Shown: positions 12,190 through 23,214, numbered from the stretch's first letter. The stretch: DNA of 64,000 nucleotides from Ctena decussata (GCA_963989385.1 OZ022502.1:53499454-53563453); one strand, 5' to 3'. Notes: generated by a model not told the origin, from the sequence alone. A program made the numbers and translations.

Positions 12190-12350
12190 TTTATAATTCG
12201 AGCGGAGCATGGTATAGTCTGTTTGCCGTATTAAAATACCAATGACATCAAAGATCTTTTACCATGGCGCCTGTGGAACTGCTGACTGTGCGGTTAGTAC
12301 CTCGGTAAAATGACGTCTCGATGACGTCACTTTGACATCAATATGAGCTC
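12190..12350 (-). repeat. Fragment of the repeat duplicated at 44 and 45 kb
   Basis: On the minus strand, text such as ATGACGTCATCGAGACGTCA and a run of the type GGCAAACAGACTATACCATG resembles the tandem-duplicated segments at 43920-45890 (their ATGACGTCA and ACAAACAGTCTATGCCATG tracts). Confidence 0.5.
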
Positions 12351-12639
12351 CATGCGCTAATGGAATTTGCCAAGCTCTACTGAAACTTTCTAAGACATAA
12401 AAAATTGAAATTCTTTGAACCGAGATTTCAGATTTTCTCAAACAAATAGTACTTCTCAAATCATTTAGATCTAGTTCCATGTTATTATTGTTCTGGCCTT
12501 AGTTTAAAATTTGTCGTGCCCAATATGCTATTTTACTGTTGTTTTATTGTTTATTGCTTCCACGAGATCTATACGAAATATTTACCGCGACACGAGAAAA
12601 ACAACAAGAATTCCGCGGAATGCTATGTCGCACCTGCAT

Positions 12640-13290
12640 TGCGCTTCAACAGTAGTAAAGACTATAATTAAAAAGAATGTGTATGAGAAATGGACAAAAG
12701 TGCTAGGGTCAACACAAGTTTGAATGTGAAATTTTACTTCAGAATAGCATAAAATATAGGTCCAAAAACATTCCAAAGAGAAACTTTACGCCAGGTATGA
12801 TGACTACAGGTATCATACTTCGAGACAAAAGGATTAAAATGCTAGGGCTGACACAATTTTGGGTGTATAATTTTGCAAAGTCAGCAAAGCATGAACTATA
12901 CGGGAAAAGTTAATTAATTGCAACAGCACTCAAGAACATTCTAAGAAAAAACTTGATGCAAGGTTTGATGATTCTAGGTATCATAGTTTGTGAGAAAGGG
13001 ACTTAAACACTAGCATCAACATAATTTTGAATGAAAAATTTACCAAGTCAGCAGAGCATGAAATATAGGTCAAGGTAAAAATAAGAGCAACAGCCCTTGA
13101 GAACATTCTCAGAAGAAGCTTTATGCCAGGTCTGATGATTGTAGGTATCATAGTTTGCGAGAAATGGACTTAACACTAGGGTCGACGCCAGGGTCGACGT
13201 AATTGTTGACAGACGGACGGACGGACGGAAAGACGGACGGACGTACGGACGAACGGAATGACTGACGGACGGACGGAAAAGTGAACTCCT
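12640..13290. repeat. Tandem 167-bp units ending in (GACG)n
   Basis: Three diverged units carry the landmark GATGATT/ACT...AGGTATCATA at about 12797, 12964 and 13131, a period near 167 bp. The array ends in a GACGGACG microsatellite (about 13210-13275). Frames over it are translated repeat. Confidence 0.8.
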
Positions 13291-13316
13291 ATATCGCACC
13301 TTGCTAAAGCAGGTGC

Positions 13317-13447
13317 GGCAACAAAGTGGCATGTGCGCCCATCTAAGACTCAGCTCAGCCTGGGCATCAGCGGATGCCCAGGCTGATTCGAGTTTTCCGC
13401 TGAAAACACATGCCACTTTGTGTTCTTTTTGTTTCGTGTGACGGCTC
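13317..13447. mobile_element. GAGCC foldback MITE, copy 4 (5'-truncated, shortened)
   Basis: Only the inner part of the left arm remains (from AACAAAGTGGCATGTGCGCC). The right arm runs to GTGTGACGGCTC. The centre is deleted, leaving CTGGGCATCAGCGGATGCCC. Confidence 0.8.
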
Positions 13448-13975
13448 ACATTTTATTTAATACAAAGGGAGAGAAGTCCAGTATATGAAATGAAAGTGAA
13501 TTGGCAATCCTCTATGTTTTTTCGCCATCTTTACAGTGACGAACAACGAGTGTGACATCTTGCTTGCTTCCCTGGACGAGAGGCCATTCAAAAATGGACT
13601 TCTACACCATACAGAAAGATTTTACTCCTACGGAAAGACTTTTCTCCCACAGAAGCAAATACTTTCGTTTAACAATGACCTCCATAGAAGATGTACATGT
13701 ATACTTGGAATAAATATAGGAACGTGTTTAAAACATTCCATAGTCCTCTTCTGAACACAGATAATTATAAAAAGAGCTATAACCTTCACATTTGGTAATA
13801 AAATGTGGGCTTATGTATATATTGGTAACATGTTTAAAAACGACTTATCGCCCCAACTAAATATAACTTTCCTTTTCTGACTCAACGTCGAGCGATAAAA
13901 TATAAAACAATGCGGGACAATGGATATGTATTGTAATTTTACCAATAAACTTGAGTTTTATGATATCGAAATTTA
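13448..13975. other. No gene seen
   Basis: A 72-residue frame (13536-13754) shows no family signature. The rest is AT-rich. Confidence 0.45.
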
Positions 13976-14330
13976 CGGAACCCCGGAAGGGACATGTGCA
14001 ATATTTTTCTAAGTCGTGGCCACGACTAATTAAGTCGTTCCCACGACTTATTATGTCGTTCCCTCGACTTAGCATTTCGTTACCACGACATACTATCTCG
14101 TTCCCTCGACTTACTATGTCATTACCACGAGTTATTATGTCGTTCCCTCGACTTATTATGTCGTTACCACGAGTTATTATGTCGTTCCCTCGACTTACTA
14201 AGTCGTTCCCACGACTTATTAAGTCGTTACCACGAGTTAATACTGCCCTCCAATTGGTCAAATTAACTCGAGGCCACGAGTTAATAAAGCGCTCTGATTG
14301 GCCCTGTTTTAATATCGATAAAATCCCTTA
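13975..14330 (-). mobile_element. Element carrying 21-bp palindromic tandem repeats, copy 1
   Basis: About 14 units of 21 bp of the type AGTCGTGGGAACGACATAATA (minus strand) occupy about 14008-14290. Flanks match those of the plus-strand copy at 22325-22700: GGACCCCGG-type text on one side and CCAATTGG...GGCCACGAGTTAAT plus AAAATCC on the other. Because 21 is a multiple of three, all frames stay open and yield a spurious SRGNDII heptad. Shared flanks around a tandem core suggest a mobile unit. Confidence 0.75.
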
Positions 14331-15105
14331 CCAGACTTCGTATGCTAAGGCTCTAATCTGTGGACCCCTAGCTGGACTGGCCAAGTGGAGCAGTCTGATC
14401 GGACTCTGCAGTGTCGGCTAACTGGCTGAGTCTTGCTCTTGATTTTCGGCTTGCAGCCCAAAGACCGCAAGCCTTATAGATTGAAAAGCTCGTTCCGGTT
14501 TGGGACTGGATTTGTTCATGTTTTCCTTCACTTATACGAGCGTTTTATCGCAATAATCAGAGAACTCGTCCGATTTTGTCTATTTATATCCATATCAGGT
14601 TTACCGCATCTGCTAAAAATAATGATGGAATTTTATTCTATTTTTGGTCGCATTGTCGCCAACAGTCGGCACTTTCCGTATCCACGACAAGTATACGCTT
14701 TTCCCCAAAAGCTTGCTATCTTTATTTTGCAGCGGCGTTGGGCGAAAAAAGGGCCTTAGAGTATTGAGTAATGTATTTACTTAAAGCAGTCACCACACTC
14801 GAGCTAAAGCATCTGTGCAGACTGACCAGGGTCTTTCTTTTTCGGCAAATCCAAAAATATATCATGCTAACTGAGGATAGATTGATCAGATTGTGCTGAA
14901 GCGTGGGCCGATTTATATATCTGTAAACCTGTCAAAGCAGAAAAAAATCAAAGTCAGAATTTAATGTTTAAATTCAACAAGCAGGCGCTACTGATTTTTT
15001 TCCTCATCACTCATCACATCTTACCAAATAAAGTATACGATCTATCTGTGTGTGTGTGGCTAACGTGCACAACTGACCGTGTTTATACATGTACAATTGT
15101 TAAGC
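14331..15105. other. No gene seen
   Basis: Non-coding. Short frames at 14433-14767 show no domain. A TGTGTGTGTG run lies near 15048. Confidence 0.4.
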
Positions 15106-15780
15106 CGGTGTATAAATGACGCATATTCATTGTGCTATGTGGGAGATGAAATTGGAAAATTTAACAAAAGTAAAAAGTATGCAAAGACCAGGAACTGAAA
15201 CAATCAAAATCCAAATCCAGCCCTCAAACCATAGTTGGAAACAACTAAGATTACAAATAATCAAGATACAGAGAACATATGGCCAACCGAGTGAGCAGCT
15301 TGTTCCCAAAAGGTGGCCACTCAGCAACCCAAACCGAACCAAAAATAATAACAACATACATAAGGTAAAACATCACAGAAACTCTGACACCAAAAACAGG
15401 CAACAAAGAACCACAACAGAACTACCGCCTTGGAACGGTCAGTAATGAGTTACTGGGGGGCTTAAATCGATTTTACAGGCCCAACCTCACCCTCAGTTTC
15501 TGAAGTGGTACAAAACATTTAGTTGGTTGTTCGGTTCGCATGATAACCCTCTAGCTCGTCAATGAATCATCACGGTAAACACATAAATCAAATTTCAACA
15601 CCATGAAGAAGCAAAGACGAGGACTCAACAGATACAACGGGCCGTCTGACAGGTGGAGATCCCTGTCCTGCCAAACAACCCCACTGGAAATCTGAAGCAA
15701 AAGAAGGTCACCAGTTGAGCCCCGGTGGACCAAGCAACAGACAAAAAGGCTCCGGTCCCAACCAACTAAAATATATAGCT
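15106..15780 (-). repeat. 3' untranslated part of the Penelope-like element
   Basis: This lies immediately downstream (leftward) of the RT stop codon. Its distal half is shared with isolated copies at 8128, 36930, 39650 and 51845. This supports the view that it is the transcribed 3' end of the retroelement, not unrelated flank. The distal boundary is approximate. Confidence 0.55.
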
Positions 15781-17511
15781 TTAGGTCGGGGCCATCATAG
15801 AGTCTGACGACCGATCCCCCGGTGTGCAATTAAAGAGTGCAGCAAAGCTATCAACCGTGATTGGGTTAATCACTAAGCATGCAGACTGTCGCATAACATT
15901 TAAATTATAGCCAATACGTTTGTGACGTATTATTGTTTTTCGGAATTGATCAGAAAAATCAGTCCTACCCTTAATCTTTTTGAATTTGTATACTAAGTCA
16001 CCATAAAATTCTGGTTCCGATAGGCCTTGGTGTAAAAGAAATTTTAATCCGACATCAAATTTTGAAACCAATTCATGGTGTCTGCGATAGAATTTAGAAA
16101 AAGCTTTTCTAAGCTTATGATACCGATAGCCCTGTTGAAGAAGTTTAGCAGTTAAACATTTATTACGAGCATTAAAGTCATCTACATGACTACACACTCT
16201 AGCAAATCTTATAAGTTGAGAAATATACACTCCATAAGAGGGACGACGTGGAACGTCACCATCCAAAAATGGAAAATTAACTATATCAAAGTCAAAGTCA
16301 TCACGTTTATCATAAATTTTAGAAGATACAAAACCGTTAGAAATAGATAGATGTAAATCCAAAAAGGGGGCCTCGGTATCTGAAGTATTAGCTTTATTCA
16401 ATTTAAGTTCAGGTGGGTAAATTTGGTTAACCATGCTTTCAAAATAAGGATTATCAATATTCAGAAGATGGTCTAAATATCTAGAGGTTGAGTTAAATGC
16501 CTCAATGATATCAGCTTGATTATCAACAGAAAGAGAAGTCATGAAATCTCTTTCAAAACAAAATAAAAACAAATCGGCCACAAGAGGAGCACAATTTGTA
16601 CCCATCGGAATACCAACAATTTGTCTGTATAACTTATTACCAAATCTGATGTAAATATTATCTAAGAGATATGATAAGGCGTCACATACATTCTGACATG
16701 ACCAAAGACTATATCCTCTATATATTTTACGGTCAGTAGAAGTGAAAAACGCTTTCTTATCGTTACAGGCAATATAAAGGGTATCTTCATTTTTGGAGAA
16801 CTTTTTGAAGGCCCTCTCAATCAATTCAACAAGTTTTTCCTTTATTAAATTATGGGGTAATGTGGTATAAAGAGTAGAAAAATCATAAGTGGACAAACTA
16901 GTCGCACGGAACCCTCTTGACTTCAGTTTACTAAGTACCTCACCAGAATTTTTTATAGACCAAAACATATTTTTCCCTGACCTCTCATACACTGTCTCAT
17001 AGTACCAAATGACACGAGATTTCACAGCAGTGAGGCAAGAAGTTAATAATTTAGATAATTCTGTAGTAGTACAAGAGCTAGAGTTGGCAATGAATCTAGA
17101 TTTATACGGTTTTTTATGAAGCTTAGGTAACCAATACATCGTAGGAAGTTTGTCTTGGCGTTCCTTAACGTTAACAGCAAACTTTAAAGGCAAATTATTT
17201 GAGTGGCTATTAACGACAGTCTTCTCATCTGTAAAAGTCTCTTCGTAAGCCGTGGTGCCGTTAAGTTCCTGCTTCAAAGTGTTAATATAGTGCATCCGAC
17301 AAACAACAACAATGTTGTTTGCGGCCTTGTCAGCAGGAACCAAAACATACTTCCTATGAAAATCCTGGATACCCTGCTTCAAATATCTAAATAAAGATTT
17401 AGGCTTAAGATTTAGACTTACCTTCGAAGAAGGGAAGGTGTAGTTTAGTTGAAATTTCATCGACCACAAGCTCCTTAAGGAGTCACACACCCTCCCATCC
17501 AAACCCAAATA
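15781..17511 (-). CDS. Penelope-like element reverse transcriptase, probably inactive
   Basis: A long open frame encodes a reverse transcriptase of Penelope-like type. Counting from the frame's TTG at 17508: WLPKLHKKPYKSRFIA is at about residues 126-141, motif A (YDFSTLYT, with the first catalytic Asp) at 208-215, motif B (GIPMGTNCAP) at 299-308, and motif C at 344-347. Motif C reads YLDH where active enzymes have YxDD. A PFLDLHL motif lies at 381-387. An in-frame TAA at 17512-17514 closes the frame upstream, and the first ATG is residue 17 (17460), so the N-terminus may be truncated. No GIY-YIG endonuclease signature is visible in the C-terminal 150 residues. The lost Asp argues that this copy cannot polymerise, although it is otherwise uninterrupted. 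Alternative: a member of an endonuclease-free PLE-related lineage. The RT call is firm; the subfamily is not. Confidence 0.85.
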   Translation of the reverse strand, partial: YLGLDGRVCDSLRSLWSMKFQLNYTFPSSKVSLNLKPKSLFRYLKQGIQDFHRKYVLVPADKAANNIVVVCRMHYINTLKQELNGTTAYEETFTDEKTVVNSHSNNLPLKFAVNVKERQDKLPTMYWLPKLHKKPYKSRFIANSSSCTTTELSKLLTSCLTAVKSRVIWYYETVYERSGKNMFWSIKNSGEVLSKLKSRGFRATSLSTYDFSTLYTTLPHNLIKEKLVELIERAFKKFSKNEDTLYIACNDKKAFFTSTDRKIYRGYSLWSCQNVCDALSYLLDNIYIRFGNKLYRQIVGIPMGTNCAPLVADLFLFCFERDFMTSLSVDNQADIIEAFNSTSRYLDHLLNIDNPYFESMVNQIYPPELKLNKANTSDTEAPFLDLHLSISNGFVSSKIYDKRDDFDFDIVNFPFLDGDVPRRPSYGVYISQLIRFARVCSHVDDFNARNKCLTAKLLQQGYRYHKLRKAFSKFYRRHHELVSKFDVGLKFLLHQGLSEPEFYGDLVYKFKKIKGRTDFSDQFRKTIIRHKRIGYNLNVMRQSACLVINPITVDSFAALFNCTPGDRSSDSMMAPT

Positions 17512-17527
17512 TTATGCATGATTCTTC

Positions 17528-17758
17528 ATAACACTGGATCAAGATATTGCTTCTTGGAGATGCCATTTGCCTGTGCAGCATTTCTGTTGATCACTTCAAC
17601 CTTTTTTCAAGAATTGGCTGGGAAGCAGTTTGCCAGTGATAATAACGTCATTTTGGTTGTACAGGAATTTCTTGTCATGCAAGAACCTTTGTATGCAACT
17701 GGAATCCAATCCGTCCCCAACAATTCTCCTCACCTCGATATAGTCACGCACTGAACTG
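17528..17758 (-). pseudogene. Possible coding remnant of unknown identity
   Basis: On the minus strand a plausible 3' splice site (ACTGAATTTTCAG) precedes an open stretch with protein-like composition, containing VRDYIEVRRIVGDGLDSS and LHDKKFLYNQNDVIITGKLL. It is closed by a stop just after a run of six A. Shifting frame across that run extends it about 25 residues to a second stop. No family is recognised. It abuts the truncated 5' end of the RT frame, so it could be retroelement 5' sequence or host exon debris. Confidence 0.25.
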
Positions 17759-17759
17759 A

Positions 17760-18300
17760 AAATTCAGTTTTTGGATGTAGGGTAGTATTAAGTTTGTAAA
17801 ATATGACCGCATAAATATTTCTTTGTTTTTGTTGCAAAATGTATCAAAAGACTTGTAAGATAGTGTAGAATACTAGGATAACACAACTTTTTTTTTTACT
17901 TTAGATCCGTGCTTTAAGAAAAACGTAGATAACTGAGTAACTTTTTGTTCATTTTCTTTATTTTTCCTATATACTATTAGGAAATGATGGCCATATTACT
18001 CAGAGCAAAAAGGACCGCATTAAATGTAAATTTTAAAGTTTGAAAAAAATATCTATGTGCAGCTAAAAAAGTGCACTATATTGACTAATACAACAGTTTT
18101 CATTTTTTATTCGAGGAAGACAAAAACAGAGAAAAACTGTCAATGTCCTATATGATTCAATGCTATTTAAGCTCACGCGATATCGTCGTTTACAGGTAGA
18201 TTATACTGGTCTGAGGAAAAAAGTTGCCCATGCACTGCGGCATCGCTGGCCTGAGAGGGGATTTAGTTAAGAAATAAATTATAACGATAAATGAACAACA
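17760..18300. other. No gene seen
   Basis: AT-rich DNA without supported features. Confidence 0.5.
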
Positions 18301-18302
18301 AC

Positions 18303-18971
18303 CACAGTATTCGAACTACATGTACAATCTCTTCCGGTTTTCATAGTGTTGAATCGAGAGTACAAACGTTCGCTTATAACCAGTAGTCGGAAATCATTAT
18401 GTTTTGAGATTTTATCCGGAATCTGCTGCGTCATTTATAGCTATTCAGCTTTGAAAATGTAAAGAGGTAAGTTTAATATAATTGCTCTTCGGTCTTTTAC
18501 TTTATTACCCTGTACAATGTCGTGTATGGGTGGGTAGTAATTGGTACAGTATTCAAATCGCCCTTGGCATGATTCTTAAACCATTTTGAGCATTTTCTTA
18601 CATGTTTTATAAAAAAATCTTTAGAATAAACGGAAGGCGTTATCAATCTACAGTTTGTTAGTTTTGATAAAAGAATGATAGCTAAGTTTTGCACGACACA
18701 ATCTCGTGTTAAATAGCTGTTCGGGAAAAATAATCTGCGACGGCAAGGAGTTTTTCATTGTACAGGGCAATAAAGTAAAAGACCGAAGAGAAAATTATAT
18801 TAAACTTACCTCTTTACATTTTCAAAGCTGAATAACTATAAATGACTCAGTAGGTTCGGGATAAAACTCAAAACATAATGATTTCCGGCTACTGGTTATA
18901 AGCGAATTTTGTACTCTCGATTCAATGCTATGAAAACCGGAAGGGAGGGTACAGTGCGTTCGGATACTGTG
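18303..18971. mobile_element. Foldback DNA element, about 200-bp arms, TSD ACAAC
   Basis: Arms at about 18303-18525 and 18755-18971 are inverted repeats starting CACAGTATTCGAAC and ending GTTCGGATACTGTG. Further in are CTTCCGGTTTTCATAG and AAGTAAAAGACCGAAGAG with complements. The pentamer ACAAC directly abuts both ends (18298-18302, 18972-18976). The 230-bp loop has no gene. The superfamily cannot be assigned from the ends alone. Confidence 0.8.
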
Positions 18972-18979
18972 ACAACTAC

Positions 18980-20590
18980 TTCATAATTAGGCTGAATTCA
19001 TTTCCTTCGGTCCTCAAACGCTAGTTCTTATAATTCCCATTCTGTTAGTATCAACATACTGTAATGTAAACAAAATGTAAAAACTCGGCAAGCCTTTCCT
19101 TTTTAAAAGGAAACTTTATTTTAATTGTGCTGACTTTGCATCAGCTAATAGCTGAGCAAGCAGTGCACATCCTCGTCAAGCTGCTCTTCTCCGGGAGCAG
19201 TATGATCGGGGTCTCCAGTGTTTGTCGACTGACCATGCAGTTTCACTAATTTCTGTGCTGTCTTTGTCCTAAATAAGTGGCAAGGTTGCCATTTGCGATA
19301 TTTTACTGCTGCTACAAGTATTATTATTATGACAACGGGACTGGCTTGGGTTCTCAGAAATCTTAAAAATCTTTAATTGAGTCGCATGATAATAGGACGC
19401 TACAATCTAGGCTACCATCATAGATTCTGGTCAGAATGCTATTCCGGAGCTGTCTGATCAGTTCTGCAACAGTGCTAAGCTGTTGTCTCTGCCAGTTTTT
19501 ATGGCGTAGCTACCCCGGTTACTCCGACATCAATACGTATTTTGGCAAGCTGTGGCCTTAATCAGCTGGTCTATGCGAACATGTCGGGTCAGTGCATGCA
19601 ATCATTATTTTTAACACTTTGCTTAAAATTTTGGTTTATTTATAAGACTTACTGCTGAAGGATTGCGTTGTTGGAATACTTGGGACAGATACGGTATAAA
19701 GCATCTGTCCGTCAGTACTGTATAAACTTAAGTCTTACATCGCAGCTTCACATGTGCGAATATTCCAACAGTTTCTGTCTTGAATCGAAATGATATATTC
19801 TATTGTCTACGCCCATGGGCGTAGAAATCTTAGTAATTGATCTTGCTCCGGAAGCATTTTAGGAAAGGTCATGAACGGTTGAATGTTATTTTCTATTGAC
19901 TGGTTATCATTGATATTTTGCGCAGGTTTGATCAGGTCCGCAAGTGCCAGAAAAGGATCGTCATGGAGACGGTATAGTGGTATCACTAAATGCCTTAGAT
20001 TTCTAAGGTGACCAAACATGCCTGTTAATTGAATTAGGGTAATTACATGCCAACATGAGCTTAGAAATGCCAACCAGAAATCTACTAGATTAAAACCGAG
20101 AATGTGCGATAAGACCGAGGTGAAGAATGACTTGGGTATTTGGTAGAGGCGCGATTTGACCAAGGTGCCAATCCAATGACTACACAAGTTATTGTGTGCT
20201 AATAGTAGACAATTTAGCTTTTTTTTTGTAAAAGCTGATACTTGTGGCTATTATCATCAGTATTTCATTTCACCACCACCAGTCATCATTCATAGCTCTG
20301 CAACACGTAAATATCCGACTTGTACAGACTTGGCATGGTTAAAACGGTCTCATTCATAAAAGGCAACCGATACAATCTCCTCGCGTCGGACTGATCCATA
20401 AATGGGGCTGCTGGAGCGAGTTTCAGATTAGAAACAAGCTACAACCAAATCTACATGTTTTAAACTTTAATGATTTCTCTATAGAAGCATTTTCTTTCTG
20501 TCGCTGTCTATCTATCTCAAAAGTTACTTCTTGTTTTGTCCGTCCGTTCTTTGTCTCACCGTCTGTGAGATTGACAGATTGATAACAAAA
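18980..20590. other. No supported gene; one unassigned 126-residue frame
   Basis: The minus-strand frame 19807-20187 begins with TTG, is hydrophobic and matches no recognised family. A CTCGGCAAGCC fragment at about 19085-19095 echoes the palindrome core seen at 61460. Nothing else stands out. Confidence 0.4.
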
Positions 20591-20593
20591 GGT

Positions 20594-20686
20594 AGTGTGC
20601 AATGGAGCCCCGCCTACAGCGGGTCTCGAGCCCGGGACAGCTAGATCAGCAGGCTAGCGCTTAACCCGTCGAGCTTCCGGGGCTCC
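20594..20686 (-). repeat. SINE-B head fragment
   Basis: Minus-strand tRNA-like head ending GGAGCCCCGGAAGCTCGACG, with the GAGCCCGGGACAGCTAGATC segment. The 3' body is absent. Confidence 0.65.
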
Positions 20687-20689
20687 CTA

Positions 20690-21090
20690 TTTTGCACATG
20701 CATGTATAGCTCAGCACACGGTTATTGCAAAGAATCCGACAAGAAGGCAAACGTATTTATGTTAATGCAACTATGAGTAAAGACTGTAAATTTCATATCA
20801 ATCTAAGCATAGTTTGGTCAGATTTCAATTTTTGTAAATGTGGTGATTTAGGAGAGCAACTTACGGAAAAGGATTCATTATCATAAACTGCATTAAAAGT
20901 ATATGCAAAATAATTAAGGTTGAATAACATTCCTAGATTTTGGAAATATTAAGCACATTCACGAATTTTTAGATTTTGAATATGTGGCGAGGGTGTAGGT
21001 AGCAGCATGGGTACTGCCATTTAAGTGTGTCAAGTTTAAAACTGTATGGGCTGTCAAGAATACTTTGACTTTATCAATTTCTGATCCCGG
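20690..21090. other. No gene seen
   Basis: AT-rich non-coding DNA. Confidence 0.5.
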
Positions 21091-21100
21091 CATTGCCTAT

Positions 21101-21327
21101 AGGGGCCCCGGTAGCTCAGTGGGTTAAGTGCTGGCCTACTGATCTAGCAGATCCGGATTCGAGCCCTGCTTGAGGCGAGAATCTTTCCTACCGTAAAATT
21201 GTAAACGGGGTTCTGTTGCATACAGCCATTCATCATCACACGCCCATCGTCCTGATCTGACTGAAATACTGTTGAAAAGGACGTAAAATTGCAAGTCATC
21301 CATCCATCCAGCCAGCCACTCATCCAT
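21101..21327 (+). mobile_element. SINE-B, full copy with 10-bp TSD
   Basis: tRNA-like head (GGGGCCCCGGTAGCTCAGTG, B-box-like GATTCGAGCCC), a body with GAAAGATT-type and CCCATCGTCCTGATCTGACT text, and a CATC-repeat tail. The direct repeat CATTGCCTAT stands at 21091-21100 and 21328-21337. Such flanking duplications are the mark of LINE-driven insertion. Confidence 0.85.
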
Positions 21328-21334
21328 CATTGCC

Positions 21335-21660
21335 TATCTTTTTACACTGTAAAACATTTCCGTAGATTTAACGGTAGAATACATGGCAAGTTGGCAACCA
21401 GCTGCCAGACCATTTCCCGTTATTTTTACGGGCGTCTGCCTGTAGAACATTTGTTTGAAGTCTCGATATGGTAGAGTTATGTTAACTGACCGTCATAGTG
21501 TCGAAAGGCTATATGACCAAACCAAAACCTCTCTTATTCTACCCAATTCTGCGTGATGATTCCGCAAATGTTTACGGGCGCCCGTAAAAATAACGGGAAT
21601 AGGACTGGCAGCTGGTTGCAAGGAATTCTACCGTAAAATCTACGGATTTTTTTAAAGTGT
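21335..21660. mobile_element. Foldback MITE, ACACTGTAAAA family, copy 1
   Basis: Ends ACACTGTAAAACATTTCCGT and AATCTACGG...AAAGTGT are complementary. Inner arms share CAGCTGCCAG and CCCGTTATTTTTACGGGCG. A second copy is at 30553-30868. No transposase frame. Confidence 0.8.
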
Positions 21661-21893
21661 ACTTTGTAGAAATTATGGCTTTAATATCATTCCAATATGC
21701 AGTTGCTAAAGCAGGGGTCCAGATATGTTGGATAGGTGGGAACACTTTGGGGATAATGTTTCTTAATTCTCAGGAAATAAAAACATGTCGTGATTCCTCA
21801 CTACAGCTGCCATCTTGGCGAAGTTCTAATGGATATTCGCAACATATGTTGCTTAGGAGTATAATAAATATCCTCAAAATCCGTCCTTATTTA

Positions 21894-22165
21894 AGTCGGG
21901 CCGGGTAGCGCAATCGGTAGGGCACCTGACTCGTAAGTCAGAGGTCCTGGGTTCGAACCCCGGTCTGGCCACATACTTTCGTTTCTCCTTCCGCTGATTC
22001 AAGAAGGGCAGTTGTCAGTTACTGGCGAACGTATGTGCACTTAGTACTGGTTAACCGCTTAGGAGGTCTAAACCTGCCCAGGAATAGTGTGGTTAGGTTA
22101 ACTGACCGTCCCGACATGACCTTAGTTGTTTACCGTGGACGTTAAGCATCAAATCAACCAACCAA
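21894..22165 (+). mobile_element. SINE-A, full copy with 13-bp TSD
   Basis: The head folds as a tRNA: acceptor GGCCGGG pairs TCTGGCC, the T arm is CTGGGTTCGAACCCCGG, and the A and B boxes are intact. The anticodon loop (CTCGTAAG) is one base too long, so it is not a functional tRNA. The body runs to an AACCAACC tail. The direct repeat CCGTCCTTATTTA occupies 21881-21893 and 22166-22178. Confidence 0.9.
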
Positions 22166-22324
22166 CCGTCCTTATTTATACACGTGTCTCCGCTAGATAA
22201 AATCGGTAGATACTGTTCCGCGTATGAAACTGACGGAACCCAAGCCCGCATCACTTTCAAGTCCGCATAGTATGCAAGTTCTCTGGTATCTCTGTTTTTA
22301 GTTACACCATATATTCAGATTAAT

Positions 22325-22705
22325 CTGAAAACATGGTAAAGGATTTTATCAACAGTACATCAGACCCCACTGATCCAATCGGAGCGATTTATTAACTCGT
22401 GGCCACGAGTTAATTTGGCCAATAGGAGGGCAGTATTAACTCGTGGTCACGACTTAGTAAGTCGTGGGAACGACATAATAAGTCGTGGCCACGACTTACT
22501 AAGTCGTGGGAACGACATAATAACTCGTTACCACGACTTACTAAGTCGTGGGAACGACATAATAAGTCGTGGCCACGACTTAGTAAGTCGTGGGAACGAC
22601 ATAATAACTCGTTACCACGACTTAGTAAGTCGTGGGAACGACATAATAAGTCGTAGCCACGAGTTAATAAAAAAGATTACACGTGACCCTTCCGGGGTTC
22701 CGTAG
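22325..22705 (+). mobile_element. Element carrying 21-bp palindromic tandem repeats, copy 2
   Basis: Plus-strand counterpart of 13975-14330. About 13 units of 21 bp, many self-complementary (AAGTCGTGGCCACGACTTAC), lie between the same two flanks (GATCCAATCGGAGCG side and CCTTCCGGGGTTCCGTAGAAAT side). The 96-residue frame is translated repeat. Confidence 0.8.
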
Positions 22706-23214
22706 AAATTAGGTCCGTTTAGTTGCGAAGAAAAATAACACAAGTCATTGTTTAAACATTTTTATGTAAAGATGGATACACACGGTCGTTTATGGCGAAA
22801 CTACCAGAACCTCCAGCGATACCTCACGATGCAATATTTGATGCCAAGCAATGGATAGACTTCTAAATTTTTACAACATACTGTTGACACTTTCTGCTTT
22901 CTCTTTACGACGAAACTGTTCCCAAAAGTGGTGCACTCTGAAAGAAAAGACGTTGTCTGGGATACAGATTACATAAGTCGTAGACTTTCTTCTGAATCCC
23001 TTTCAAGCTACTGTATAGAGTTATTGTTCTTGTGAGATTGTATTGTTCATATTTGCTCAGTATGTTGAATAAAATATTGTTTACACTAAAAGACGTTGTC
23101 TCTAGAGGAGATGTTTCCTTTAAGAGTTGATCCTCATTGAACCGAGAAGGTCAAAGGGAAACTGGCAGCGTTGATTCCCTGAACGGGTCTCAGTTCACCT
23201 TAAAACTTTATCTA
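22706..23214. other. No gene seen
   Basis: Non-coding. Text near 23100-23200 (CCTTTAAGAGTTGATCC) resembles the dispersed hairpin repeat at 10088. Confidence 0.45.

Noticed and set aside
14008..14290. Possible CRISPR-like array
   Set aside because: There are no unique spacers. Units are contiguous and nearly identical, and the DNA is clearly metazoan.
13857..14421. Frames encoding SRGND/PRLIMSFPR repeats (also 22415-22705)
   Set aside because: Unit length of 21 bp makes every frame open. There is no start context, domain or non-repeat coding part, and the two copies sit in opposite orientation inside a non-coding element.
19807..20187. 126-residue minus-strand frame
   Set aside because: It begins with TTG, has no recognisable domain, no splice or repeat support, and no second copy to test conservation.
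21894..21972. Functional tRNA gene (also 52463-52541, and the SINE-B heads)
   Set aside because: The anticodon loop has eight bases, a SINE body follows directly, and target-site duplications flank the whole unit.
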